Of a stretch of DNA of 22,395 nt, positions 4,251-13,165 are shown in pieces. The stretch lies in NCBI GenBank assembly GCA_002503705.1, contig DASH01000005.1, positions 1 through 22,395 on the forward strand. The letters run 5' to 3'. Position 1 is the first letter of the stretch. Each line of letters opens with the position of its first letter. Both the position numbers and the translations under genes were made by a program. The notes beneath the pieces are model-generated. The model was not told the origin of the DNA. It was given only the letters and a program-made list of their open reading frames with translations, and made no database searches. This stretch comes from Candidatus Woesearchaeota archaeon UBA153. GTDB lineage: Archaea > Nanobdellota > Nanobdellia > Woesearchaeales > UBA525.

Positions 4251-6515
4251 ATGACGGTGAAGACTGCGATGAAGACTGAGCAGACCGCTCATGACGTCCC
4301 GGAAGTCGTCGTGACGAGCGCGCTGCCGTACGCGAACGGGCCCGTGCATATCGGCCACCTCGTCGAGTACATCCAGACGGACGTCTACGTCCGAGCGTTG
4401 AAGCTCCTCGGGAAGAGGGCGGTCTACTGCTGCGCTGGCGATACGCACGGCGCCCCCATCGAGATCAACGCGACCAAGCAGGGCATCACACCGGAAGCGC
4501 TCGTTGGCAAGTATCTGAAAGAGCACCAGGAGGACTTCGCCAAGTACCTCATCGCGTTCGACAGCTATTATTCGACGAACAGCGACGAGAACAAGCACTT
4601 CGCGGAAGCGATTTACGCCGCCTTGAAGAAGAACGGCCACATCTCCGAGAAAGAGCTCGAGCTCACGTACTGCGAGCACGACAAGCGCTTCCTGCCGGAC
4701 CGTTACGTGAAAGGTCAGTGTCCGAAGTGCGGCGCCCCGGACCAGTACGGCGACGTCTGCGAGAAGTGCAACGCGACGTACAACACGACGGACTTAGTCG
4801 AGCCGTACTGCACGTTGTGCAAGAACGCGCCGGTGCGGAAGACGTCCACGCACCTCTTCTTCAAGCTCAGCTCGTTCGCGCCGTTCCTCCAGGAGTGGCT
4901 TCGGCAACACCCGACGCTCCAACCGGAGATCAAGAACCAAGTCTTGGGGTGGGTGAACGCCGGCCTGCAGGATTGGTGCATCTCCCGCGACGGGCCGTAC
5001 TTCGGCTTCAAGATTCCCGGCACGGAGAAGTACTTCTACGTCTGGCTGGACGCGCCCATCGGGTACATCAGCAGCTTGGCGCACTACCTCGGCGATGACG
5101 TGCAAGCGGCGGAGCGCGTCTGGAACTCTGCGCGCGTCGAGCACTTCATCGGCAAGGACATCGTCTACTTCCACCTGCTCTTCTGGCCCGCCGTCCTGCA
5201 CGCGGCCGGCTGGAAAGTCCCGGAGAACATCGTCGTCCACGGCCATTTGACGGTGAACGGCGAGAAGATGTCGAAGAGCCGCGGCACGCTCATCCCCGCG
5301 GGAGAGTTCGCCGCGAAGCTCCCGGACACGCAGTTCCTCAGGTTCTACTACGCCGCCAGTCTCAGTCACGCGATGACGGACCTCGACCTGAACCTCCGGG
5401 ATTTCACCGAACGCGTGAACAAAGAGCTCGTGAGCAACGTCGCGAATTTCATCTACCGCACGCTCAGCTTCATCGAGAAGAACTACGACTCGAAACTCGG
5501 CACGGTCGCCGCTGACGAGAAAGCGGACGCGCTCGAGCGCCACGTCCTCGAGAAGGAAGCGCTCGTCCTGAAATACTATCAAGAGTGCGAGTTCCGCAAG
5601 GCGGTCCAGGAGATATTGCACATCGCGAGCCTGGGGAACGCGTACTTCCAGGAGGCTGAGCCGTGGAAGCGCAAGGAAGACTCGCTGCCCATCCTGACGA
5701 CGTGCGCGTCGCTCGTGAAGGACATTGTTCTCCTGCTCGAGCCGGTCTTGCCCGCGTTCTCGAAGAAGGTGTACGCGCAGCTCGGCATCACGCGGGAGCT
5801 TTCCTTCAACGACCTCGGCGAGCCGCTCGAGAACTGCTCCATCGGGAAGCCCGCCATCATCTGGACGAGAGTGGAACCGTTCACGATTGAAACGAAAGGC
5901 GACGGGGGTGCGAAGTCGAGTTCGAAGAAGAACGAGTTGAAAAAGGGTTCGACGGTTGACGACGGGAAGAAATCCCCGGCGAAGACGATGAAGGACGAGG
6001 AGAAACTCCGGACGACGACGCATAACGAGAAAATCCCGACGACGAAAATTTCACCTGACGCTCTCGACCTCATCGCGGCGACCATCGTCAAGGTCGAGAA
6101 GCATCCGAAGGCGGAGAAGCTCTACATCGAGACGCTCGACGACGGCTCAGGAACGGAGAGAGTCATCGTCTCCGGGCTCGTCCCGTACTACGCGCCCGAA
6201 GCGTTGCTCGGCAAGACGATCGTCCTCGTCAACAACCTGAAACCCGCCTCGCTCCGCGGCGTCGAGAGCAAAGGCATGCTGTTGGCCGCGCAGGACGATG
6301 CCGGCCGCGTCGAAGTCCTTGAAGTCGCGGCGGAACCCGGCGCGAAGATCGCGGTCGGGAAGCGCGCGCACGGCACGTCGGAGATAACGATCGACGAGTT
6401 CTTCAGTCTCGCGTTCACGGTCGAGAACCACCAAGTCTCCTGCGAAGGCGACCCTGTCACGAGCGACGGCGAGCGCGTGACGACGCGGCTCGTCAAGAAC
6501 GGCAAGGTCGCGTAG
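4251..6515 (+). CDS. metG: Methionyl-tRNA synthetase with fused C-terminal tRNA-binding (EMAP-II-like) domain
   Basis: The 754-aa class I aminoacyl-tRNA synthetase charges tRNA-Met. The nucleotide-binding motif is HIGH (H33-H36) after the Met-site segment TSALPYANGPV, and the second signature is KMSKS (339-343). The connective-peptide insertion has two zinc knuckles (CPKCGAPDQYGDVCEKC, then EPYCTLC). A helical anticodon-binding domain spans about 375-540. A Lys/Ser/Thr-rich linker (about 545-600) leads to an OB-fold tRNA-binding domain (about 603-710) with VEKHPKAEKLYIE and SRG-like LKPASLRGVESKGMLLAA. A short C-terminal extension follows. The fused domain is a separate protein in some archaea. 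The ATG at 4251 fits a leaderless transcript; Met7 (4269) has an SD-like GGTGA and is the alternative. The linker contains repeat-like sequence also found near 20.6 kb (see findings). Confidence 0.97.
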   Translation: MTVKTAMKTEQTAHDVPEVVVTSALPYANGPVHIGHLVEYIQTDVYVRALKLLGKRAVYCCAGDTHGAPIEINATKQGITPEALVGKYLKEHQEDFAKYLIAFDSYYSTNSDENKHFAEAIYAALKKNGHISEKELELTYCEHDKRFLPDRYVKGQCPKCGAPDQYGDVCEKCNATYNTTDLVEPYCTLCKNAPVRKTSTHLFFKLSSFAPFLQEWLRQHPTLQPEIKNQVLGWVNAGLQDWCISRDGPYFGFKIPGTEKYFYVWLDAPIGYISSLAHYLGDDVQAAERVWNSARVEHFIGKDIVYFHLLFWPAVLHAAGWKVPENIVVHGHLTVNGEKMSKSRGTLIPAGEFAAKLPDTQFLRFYYAASLSHAMTDLDLNLRDFTERVNKELVSNVANFIYRTLSFIEKNYDSKLGTVAADEKADALERHVLEKEALVLKYYQECEFRKAVQEILHIASLGNAYFQEAEPWKRKEDSLPILTTCASLVKDIVLLLEPVLPAFSKKVYAQLGITRELSFNDLGEPLENCSIGKPAIIWTRVEPFTIETKGDGGAKSSSKKNELKKGSTVDDGKKSPAKTMKDEEKLRTTTHNEKIPTTKISPDALDLIAATIVKVEKHPKAEKLYIETLDDGSGTERVIVSGLVPYYAPEALLGKTIVLVNNLKPASLRGVESKGMLLAAQDDAGRVEVLEVAAEPGAKIAVGKRAHGTSEITIDEFFSLAFTVENHQVSCEGDPVTSDGERVTTRLVKNGKVA

Positions 6516-6558
6516 AGAATTGTTTCTCGCGTCGAGATTCGGCCATTGGCCGACAGTG

Positions 6559-6660
6559 GCTGGCGCGGCACGGAGTTCCTCGTCAAAGTACGTCGTGAGT
6601 TTCTTGTACACTGTCGTACGTTGCCGGGGACTCGGACTATGAATTCTTTGCCGCGCCAGC
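6559..6660. repeat. 12-bp perfect inverted repeat enclosing about 78 bp
   Basis: GCTGGCGCGGCA (6559-6570) is the exact reverse complement of TGCCGCGCCAGC (6649-6660). The right arm is part of the element shared with 20.5 kb, and the left arm has no counterpart in the second copy. It could form a long hairpin in either transcript or mark the end of an inserted element. Confidence 0.6.
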
Positions 6661-6714
6661 GTTGACCGAGCTGCGCTCGGCGAACATCGTGCTCGAACGA
6701 CTCTTGTTCGGCGA
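6590..6714 (+). repeat. Structured intergenic element, copy A (homologue at 20442-20580)
   Basis: The plus strand here aligns with the minus strand of 20442-20580. CGTCGTGAGTTTCTTGTAC (6591-6609) matches with two transitions. After a variable part, the 58-bp core 6635-6692 matches about 50 positions. The core contains a hairpin CCGAGC-TGC-GCTCGG (6666-6680), whose A-T pair is replaced by G-C in copy B (CCGGGC/GCCCGG). This is compensatory and suggests selection on structure. A second hairpin, CGAAC-GACTCTT-GTTCG (6694-6710), has a differently sequenced counterpart in B. The sense strand is unknown. It lies between the metG stop and the operon promoter. ncRNA, mobile repeat and terminator are all possible. 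Confidence 0.6.
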
Positions 6715-6756
6715 GATTCTTCTCCTCAGTGTTCTCGTCGGTCTCCCGTCATAAAC

Positions 6757-6764
6757 TTTATAAA
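6757..6764 (+). promoter_or_regulatory. TATA box of the six-gene surface operon
   Basis: TTTATAAA is followed, 25 bp later, by the expected transcription start (about 6785) and then by the SD GAGGTG (6796-6801). It is the only clear promoter found for the six plus-strand genes that extend to 20408. Any start codon upstream of it (such as GTG 6729) is therefore unlikely. Confidence 0.75.
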
Positions 6765-6809
6765 CCCTCCCGTCGGGGGAAGGAGAAGGGTGGTCGAGGT
6801 GGGTCTCGA

Positions 6810-9800
6810 GTGACAGTTATGACGGCAAGTTCGCGTCTCGCGAGTCGTCACGCTCTCGTTCTCCTCACCAGTCTCCTCGTCCTTCTCGCCCTCTCGCTCC
6901 TCCTCGTTCCCGTCGCGCTCGCCGCGCAGGCTTCGAATTTCCAATTCATGGCGAATGGCCAGCGCGTCCAGTACGCGAGCCCCGCGCACGAACAGCTCGC
7001 CGACCTCGCGTTCACGACGGACTCGGACCAAGGGTACGTCTACCTCGACCTGAGCGGCGTCCACAACGACCCGGCGACGGCCGCGTCGCAACGAGAGGTC
7101 AGGGTTTCCCTCACGCAGTGCGACTGGAACGCGACGACCGCGCGCGCGTCGTGCACCGTCCCGAACGTCCGCGTCAGGCCTTCGAACACGACGGTGACAA
7201 TCGGCTATCGTCTCTTCAAAGGCGGCTCGAGCACGCCGGGAACGGCAACGTACTCGTTCACCCTCGACGAGACGAGTCCGAAGGTCGTGAAGATCACGAC
7301 GGGCTCGTGCGACAGCCGCCGCTGCTACGTCGGCAGTGGCGTGTCGACGCCCATCACGATCACGCTCGAAGACTCCACGGCGACGTTCGCGAAGAAGCTC
7401 GTCTTCTACCAGCTCGGCTCGCGCACGTTCAACGTGGACTCGTGCACCGGCATGACGTGCACGGGCAAGGCCTCAGTTTCGTGCGCTGACGAAGCGCCGC
7501 TCGACCTGAAAGTCGTCAGCGTGAACGGCGTGAACAGCCAAGATGACGCGGGCAACCCCGTCTCGAACGCTGGCGAAGTGACTCGCGTGCTGTGCGACGC
7601 GACCCCGCCGAAGATCGTGAACGTGGCCGTCAAAGGGGACAACACGCTCGGCTTGGTCACGAACGACGGCAATCTGCTCGTCACCGCGAACATCCGGGAT
7701 GCCGTGACGCTCGTCACGCTCACCGCGATGACGAAGAACGTGCAGAACAATGTTTCTGCGACGGCGAACGAGTCCAACGCGTGCGTCAAGAAGGAGAACG
7801 ACGAGCAGGAGTGCACGCTCTCCATCGGCAACCTCAAGTACGGCCGCAACCTCGACCTGCCCTTGGTCTTCACGGACGCGGTCGGCCACGAGACGACGAC
7901 GACGGTGAAGATCAAGGCGATCCTGAAGGTCGCGAACGCGACGACGACGCCGAACTTCTTCCACGCGAAAGCGACTGCCGTCACGCCGCAGCTCGTGAAC
8001 CGGGTCGCCTTGCAATTAGCGTTGGACAACGCGATTGACTATCCTTATTTCGTCAACTACGAGATCACCCGGCAGACCTCCGGCGCGAAAATCCTTCATC
8101 AAGAGATGAAAGCGACGTCGTGCGCCGTCGTCATGAACCCGAAAAGCGTCGCGAGACCGTTCGAGCCGCACGACGCGGAGAACTGGACCGCGACGCCCGC
8201 ATTGTACCTCGACCCGATACGAGTCTTCTACCCGACGGCGGACTGGAACGTTCCCGGCGGGAACCGTCTGGACGCGAGCTTCCTCAAGATGGACGCGAAC
8301 CAGCTCGCGAACGACGTGCTGCTCGTCCGGTGCAACCTGTCGCTCACCGTGGAGAAAGACAACACGCTCTACACGCTCCCCGAGCAAGAGACGCTCTACT
8401 GGCCGGTCTCCTTGAAGAACAGCAAGCTCGGCACTCCCGGCGAAGCCTTCCTCAGGAAGATCGACACGACTCGCGACGACCTTGAAGGCGGCACCTCGCA
8501 GCTCATCGGGTACGCGAACCAACTCTTCGGCACGATGGCCCACCTGTGCCAGATGCAAGACTTGCTCCTCATCCTCCAACAACAAGGCCTCTCCGCCGAA
8601 GGCATGGGGTTGTTGATGATGCATACAGGGATAGGGGCTCAGATAGCGCGCGGCGGGAACGCCTTGACGAGATCCATGATGATGGCCTCGATGCCCTACT
8701 GGATGTCGCTCTTCGGCGGCAAGACCCCTCAAGGAGTGCAACCAGGAACGACCGCCATCGACAGCGGTCTCGGACGCCAGATGTGCGACTTCGTCCACTG
8801 CAGCACCGCCGAGAAGATGAAGAACATGTCCCAAACAAAACCGGACAGCTGGTTCTTGAGCGATGAAGGCTTCGCGAACGATATGAGCGCTCAAGGAGGG
8901 CAGGGGAAGACTGCTGACTGGTGGCAGGACCGCATGGGCGACCTGAACCAGCCGGACGTCTCGAACAGCATCATCGCGAGCATGATGACGAACTGCTGGA
9001 GCGGCGTCGTCCACAACCTGAACAAGTACCGCGAGATCGACTGCGGGTATCTCCAGTGCTTGAAAGAGCAAGCGTTGAACGGCGCCTCCATCACGCCGTG
9101 CGAGCTCGGACGAGGAGTCAAGATGTGCCGGTTCGTCATGGGTGAAGTGATGGAACTCCCGTACGTGCGAGTCCTGAAGAACTTCGCCGCGAACGTGAAC
9201 AAGATCGTCCAAGCGCCGTTGAGCATCCTGTGGGACTCGTGGGCGAAAGGCACGTGCCAGCCGTACTTGCAAGGCGCCGAATCGAGCCAAATCACCTGGC
9301 AGGGCTTCTTCTGCCAGCTCGGCATGACGATCATGCAACAGGAAGAGTTCACGAGCGTCACGAGCTACAACGGCCTCTTCTCATTCCCCTACAAAGCGGA
9401 CTTGTGCCAGAAAGCGTTATGCGAAGGCGACGAGTGCGACCGGACGACGAACAGCCTCCTCGAAGGCCTCACCAACCAAGGCTACATGGGAGACCAGTAC
9501 CGCGACGCGTGGAACCGACGACAGAAAAACCAGGAGAACGCGGAGTTATACGCGGCCGTAGGAGAATGGACGAAAGCGGGCAAAGAGGAATACTCGGACA
9601 AGAAATACGACAGTCTCAGGGCTTATGCGAAAGAGAACAATCTTGAAAAGGGTGGCGAGAAGTACTTTAACGATATGAAAACATATTGTTCCGAGAAGAA
9701 GATCAACTGTCAGTCAAACTTTGAAGGGATGATTGCTGACGGGAAAAACCCTGCGGATTTGGATAAATTCAAGGAGTATTCGAGCACTCCGCAATCAGCC

Positions 9801-10844
9801 GTTAGTAAGAAAAATCAAGACGCGGCCTACCAGTTATCCTTGGGAAAGAATTGCGCTCTGATTAAGGATGGTGTTTGTTATCCTTCGTCGTGTGTTGTCG
9901 ATGGAGAAATCACAACTATTGGAGGTCAATGTGCGAAAGATTTCGACAGCGAGAACGAGTTCTACAACTCGAATTGTTTCCTCGAGACTGGTGGAAAACG
10001 CTATGTTTGTAAGAAAGACGCTGGTGGCGCGTGTCCGAGTGTTGCCGCTTCTTGTACCGAGACGAGCACTCTTTCGAAGCCGGGTTCGCTTTCAGACTAT
10101 CAGAAGACCGCCCAGTTCTACGAGTGGGTTGGGATGATGGGTTCTATCATGTATCAGTACTATCGCGAGCAGGGGAAGCTGAACTTCTTGTTCTTGAGCG
10201 GTTGGGGGGATTGGGGCTCGGGCATCTCGGCGAAGTCGAACGAGATGCTCAACCCTGACGAGTGGGTGAACAACCTGTGCAACCCGACGGGGAACGCGGC
10301 GGACTTGACGCTCGACGACGGGAGCGTGTACGCGTGGACTGGGGAGAATTACCGCGCGGTCTTGACGTTCGCGGGCGAGAAGCTCTCGCTTGAGAACCGC
10401 GCGCGCGACCCTGAAGCTCCGCTCCAGACGCTCTACACGGTGAGCGGCATCGTCGTGCTCCCGCGGCTCGAGCCGACCCAGCAAGGCAGAGACAACTCGT
10501 TCACCGTCCTCCTCGAGCCGGGAGCGTTCGTCGTCTTGAAAGACCAGCGGCTCGCGAGGGGAGAGCCGGTGAACTTCGCGAAAGCGGTCAACTCGTCAAT
10601 CGACTACGCGAAAGTCTGCATCGCCTTCAAGGAGGACTTCCCGCAGCCTGGCGCTGACAAGCGGTACTGCCAGGACTTCCAGCCGAACGCGTACGACCGC
10701 GGCGGCGTGACGAACGAGAGCATGCCGGACTGGGGCGTTGACGACCCGTACGGGAGCCCGTGGGAGTCGGGGAACTCGATGGCGACCGGCACGACGACAG
10801 GGTATGGCGCGGGCACGACCGGCTACGGAGGCGGGTACTCATGA
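6810..10844 (+). CDS. Giant secreted Ig-like/Cys-rich surface protein 1
   Basis: The product is 1344 aa from GTG 6810, which has SD GAGGTG eight bases upstream and lies downstream of the TATA box. ATG 6819 is the alternative. A signal peptide covers residues 1-39. Several Ig-like beta-sandwich domains follow (about 45-580), with paired cysteines and DETSP/DATPP linkers. Next come KLGTPGEAFLRKI, a hydrophobic segment (about 575-640) and a Cys-rich block with DCGYLQCLKEQ (from C745), PCELGRGVKMCRFVMGEV and FFCQLGM. A low-G+C island encodes a further Cys-rich stretch (about 930-1070). A beta-rich domain and a Gly/Tyr/Thr-rich tail end the protein. It is a paralogue of the protein at 13166-16681, sharing NPGEA/TPGEA-CQM and the CxxxxC...C-E...C block. 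I recall comparable giant proteins from Woesearchaeota-like genomes; their function is unknown. An extracellular, disulfide-stabilised structure is inferred. Confidence 0.85.
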   Translation: MTVMTASSRLASRHALVLLTSLLVLLALSLLLVPVALAAQASNFQFMANGQRVQYASPAHEQLADLAFTTDSDQGYVYLDLSGVHNDPATAASQREVRVSLTQCDWNATTARASCTVPNVRVRPSNTTVTIGYRLFKGGSSTPGTATYSFTLDETSPKVVKITTGSCDSRRCYVGSGVSTPITITLEDSTATFAKKLVFYQLGSRTFNVDSCTGMTCTGKASVSCADEAPLDLKVVSVNGVNSQDDAGNPVSNAGEVTRVLCDATPPKIVNVAVKGDNTLGLVTNDGNLLVTANIRDAVTLVTLTAMTKNVQNNVSATANESNACVKKENDEQECTLSIGNLKYGRNLDLPLVFTDAVGHETTTTVKIKAILKVANATTTPNFFHAKATAVTPQLVNRVALQLALDNAIDYPYFVNYEITRQTSGAKILHQEMKATSCAVVMNPKSVARPFEPHDAENWTATPALYLDPIRVFYPTADWNVPGGNRLDASFLKMDANQLANDVLLVRCNLSLTVEKDNTLYTLPEQETLYWPVSLKNSKLGTPGEAFLRKIDTTRDDLEGGTSQLIGYANQLFGTMAHLCQMQDLLLILQQQGLSAEGMGLLMMHTGIGAQIARGGNALTRSMMMASMPYWMSLFGGKTPQGVQPGTTAIDSGLGRQMCDFVHCSTAEKMKNMSQTKPDSWFLSDEGFANDMSAQGGQGKTADWWQDRMGDLNQPDVSNSIIASMMTNCWSGVVHNLNKYREIDCGYLQCLKEQALNGASITPCELGRGVKMCRFVMGEVMELPYVRVLKNFAANVNKIVQAPLSILWDSWAKGTCQPYLQGAESSQITWQGFFCQLGMTIMQQEEFTSVTSYNGLFSFPYKADLCQKALCEGDECDRTTNSLLEGLTNQGYMGDQYRDAWNRRQKNQENAELYAAVGEWTKAGKEEYSDKKYDSLRAYAKENNLEKGGEKYFNDMKTYCSEKKINCQSNFEGMIADGKNPADLDKFKEYSSTPQSAVSKKNQDAAYQLSLGKNCALIKDGVCYPSSCVVDGEITTIGGQCAKDFDSENEFYNSNCFLETGGKRYVCKKDAGGACPSVAASCTETSTLSKPGSLSDYQKTAQFYEWVGMMGSIMYQYYREQGKLNFLFLSGWGDWGSGISAKSNEMLNPDEWVNNLCNPTGNAADLTLDDGSVYAWTGENYRAVLTFAGEKLSLENRARDPEAPLQTLYTVSGIVVLPRLEPTQQGRDNSFTVLLEPGAFVVLKDQRLARGEPVNFAKAVNSSIDYAKVCIAFKEDFPQPGADKRYCQDFQPNAYDRGGVTNESMPDWGVDDPYGSPWESGNSMATGTTTGYGAGTTGYGGGYS

Positions 10845-13147
10845 ACCGTCGCGGTCAAATAGCATTGTTTGTCCTCATCGGCCTCGCCATCCTCATCGCG
10901 ATACTCCTCGCCGTCTTCTGGAAGCGGCTCTTCCCCGTCGAGATCGACTCGTTGCAAGCGCAAAAGGTCGCGCCGGTCCAAGAGCTCGTCGCGAGTTGCA
11001 CGAGCAGCGCGCTCGAACAACTCTTACGCCGAGCGGGCGCGAACGGCGGGTACTTGGACACGAGCCACTTGCGCCACTCGGGCAAGGCGCACGAGAGCGA
11101 GACCATACTCTTCCCGCCGCAAGACGTGCCGTACTGGAGCCACTTGAAGCCGTGCTCGACGAGCGCGTTGGGGTGCGAAGCGAGCGCGCAACCGCCCCTC
11201 TGCAAGACTGGCTCGTCCTCGTGTCCGATCGGCAGCATCGGCGAGCACAGCGTGCAAGAACAACTCGAGCGAGCGCTTCCCGTCGAGATTGAAACGTGCC
11301 TGAACGGCTTCCTCGCCGTGAAAGACCAGTTCGACGTCGTCGTGAAGGGCAAGCCGAGCGTCGACGTCACGTACGGGCGGAGCGACGTTCGCGCCACGTT
11401 CCACCTCGCTCTCGACGTCACCGACCTCGCGAGCGGGTCGAACGTCCGCTTGGACGAGTTTCACGGCGTCGCCGACGTCGACCTCCTCACGGTCTACCGG
11501 ATGGCGAACGACTTGGCGAACGCGCAACGCGAGACGAGCTTCCTTGAACGAATGACCTTGCACCTCCTCAGCGTGTACAGCGGCCTCGACACGCCCCTCC
11601 CGCCGATGCGCGCCGTCACCGTGATGGGCGCGAAGCGGTACTGGGTGCGCACGCAGGTCGAGCAGACGCTCCAGGAGGAGGTTCTCCCGTGGACTGACTT
11701 CATCCAAGTGCCGAACGCGATCGCCGGCTTCCGGCCCGTGCACGCGCCCGACAACCTCTCGCAGGAAGAGCAGTTGATGTTCGCGGGCATCATCTACAAC
11801 TTGTACGCGAAACTCGACAATAACGAGACGTACCCTGATTTGAAAGTGAAATTCCGCTATCCCGGCACGAAGCCGTACTTGAGCATCAACGGCGGCCAAG
11901 AGCTCTTGAAGCCGCGCAGCGCCGACGTCAACAACTTCTTGAGCAGGTTCTCCGGCGTCTTCATGAACGACTACCGGTTCAAGTACGACCTCGCCTACCC
12001 CGTCATCGTCACTGTGACTGACACTGCCGCGTTCAACGGCCGCGGCTACGATTGGAGCTTCGCCCTCGAAGCGAACATTTGGCATAACGAGCCCGTCAAC
12101 CGTTCCGGCACGGTCTCGAACTTCCTCCTCTTGAACGACCGCGTCGACTTCACCGCGCCTCACCACCGCGTCCGGAACACGCTGCGCATCCAGACGGTCG
12201 ACCAGCGGACCGGGCAACCCTTGCCGGGCGTCCGGATCACGTATCGGTGCGGCGAAGACTATTTCATCGAGGAGACGAACGACTACGGTCGTCTCGAGAC
12301 GCGGCTCCCCTACTGCCGGTACGGCGGCGTCATCCTGTACGGGAAGAACGAGTACTTAGGCGACGGTCTCGAGTACGACAACTACGAGGAGGACATCACC
12401 AAGTACTTCACGCTCGCGCTCTGGCCGTTGGAGGACGTCACGCTCACGATGCGGAAGCGGACGCCCGCGAACATCGCGTTCTTGACCCAGAACGTGCCGA
12501 CGTACGAGTCGATCCGCAACCAGAGCTCGCCGTTGAACACGAGCGACCTCGCCATCGTCACGTTCACGCGCGTCAAGGACTCGCCGTACCAGGACGACGT
12601 TCCCGTCGCGGGCTTCTACACGTTCAGCGTCAGCCAGCAGAACTTCACCGTGGACATCGAGGAGCAGCGTCGGCGCGTCCAGCAGATGGTCGACCAAGGA
12701 GTCCTGACGACGCACGACGCGCAGGACTGGTTGTCGGCGCTCGCCGACCGCGAAAACCAGACGATCACGCAGGTCCAGCCGAGCGTGACCGCGAAGCTCG
12801 CGCCCGGCGCGTACGAGATCGAGGCGTTCCTCATTCACAACAAGAAGATCGAGATTCCCAAGGAGAAGAAAGAGTTCTGCCTCGCCGGCGGCGGGAGCAC
12901 GTGCATCGGGAAGAAAGAGATGGAGCTGCCCGCGTCCAACTTGACGACGTGGCTGAGCGGCGGCGCGGCACTGCGCGACGACCGCGCGTGGCAGCTCAGC
13001 CCGAACATCCTGTACACGAATGAAGACTACACGCTCTACGTCCTCGAGCAAGCGTTGCCGAAGACGTGGGGCGACATCGAGGACTATCAGGTTCCTGAAG
13101 AGTACGCGAAGGGCAAAGAACTGTTGGAGCAACCGACGTTCGGTTAG
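10841..13147 (+). CDS. Large pilin-like protein 1 with class III signal peptide
   Basis: The product is 768 aa from ATG 10841, which overlaps the previous stop as ATGA and has GGAGG nine bases upstream. The N-terminus MNRRGQIALFVLIGLAIL fits an archaeal class III (type IV pilin) signal, with prepilin-peptidase cleavage expected between G5 and Q6. This leaves the hydrophobic helix as an assembly or anchor segment. Conserved features shared with the 18156-20408 protein are ASCTSSALEQLL...GGYLD, an EQLERALPVEIETCLNGF region and a LLSVYSGLDTPLPP segment. A carboxypeptidase-regulatory-like beta domain (VDQRTGQPLPGVRITYRCG, about 453-515) is also shared. The length is far above normal pilins, so it may be a tip or minor component. 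No pilus ATPase is in the window, and the partner machinery is inferred to lie elsewhere. Confidence 0.87.
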   Translation: MNRRGQIALFVLIGLAILIAILLAVFWKRLFPVEIDSLQAQKVAPVQELVASCTSSALEQLLRRAGANGGYLDTSHLRHSGKAHESETILFPPQDVPYWSHLKPCSTSALGCEASAQPPLCKTGSSSCPIGSIGEHSVQEQLERALPVEIETCLNGFLAVKDQFDVVVKGKPSVDVTYGRSDVRATFHLALDVTDLASGSNVRLDEFHGVADVDLLTVYRMANDLANAQRETSFLERMTLHLLSVYSGLDTPLPPMRAVTVMGAKRYWVRTQVEQTLQEEVLPWTDFIQVPNAIAGFRPVHAPDNLSQEEQLMFAGIIYNLYAKLDNNETYPDLKVKFRYPGTKPYLSINGGQELLKPRSADVNNFLSRFSGVFMNDYRFKYDLAYPVIVTVTDTAAFNGRGYDWSFALEANIWHNEPVNRSGTVSNFLLLNDRVDFTAPHHRVRNTLRIQTVDQRTGQPLPGVRITYRCGEDYFIEETNDYGRLETRLPYCRYGGVILYGKNEYLGDGLEYDNYEEDITKYFTLALWPLEDVTLTMRKRTPANIAFLTQNVPTYESIRNQSSPLNTSDLAIVTFTRVKDSPYQDDVPVAGFYTFSVSQQNFTVDIEEQRRRVQQMVDQGVLTTHDAQDWLSALADRENQTITQVQPSVTAKLAPGAYEIEAFLIHNKKIEIPKEKKEFCLAGGGSTCIGKKEMELPASNLTTWLSGGAALRDDRAWQLSPNILYTNEDYTLYVLEQALPKTWGDIEDYQVPEEYAKGKELLEQPTFG

Positions 13148-13165
13148 AGAAGACTGAAGAGGAGA

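Noticed and set aside
4794..6023. 409-aa minus-strand open frame within metG
   Set aside because: It lies antisense to an unmistakable MetRS with HIGH and KMSKS motifs. Its Arg-rich composition is typical of a shadow frame.
6147..6611. 154-aa minus-strand open frame starting in element A
   Set aside because: Most of it is antisense to the metG tRNA-binding domain. Only the YKKLTTYFDEE start is of interest, and it belongs to the repeat family.
6635..6692. Typical H/ACA guide RNA (hairpin followed by a conserved ACA at 6684-6686)
   Set aside because: ACA is conserved in both copies, but the fold lacks a two-sided pseudouridylation pocket and a K-turn, so the assignment is not supported.
6729..6809. 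N-terminal extension of giant protein 1 (start at GTG 6729)
   Set aside because: It lies upstream of the TATA box and would place 27 basic residues before the signal peptide without an SD.
8016..9338. 440-aa minus-strand open frame within giant gene 1
   Set aside because: Antisense to a gene with clear signal peptide, Cys pattern and paralogue. His/Arg/Val/Glu-rich shadow composition.
10760..10840. N-terminal extension of pilin-like protein 1
   Set aside because: ATG 10841 has an SD, overlaps the stop as ATGA and begins the class III signal exactly as in its paralogue.
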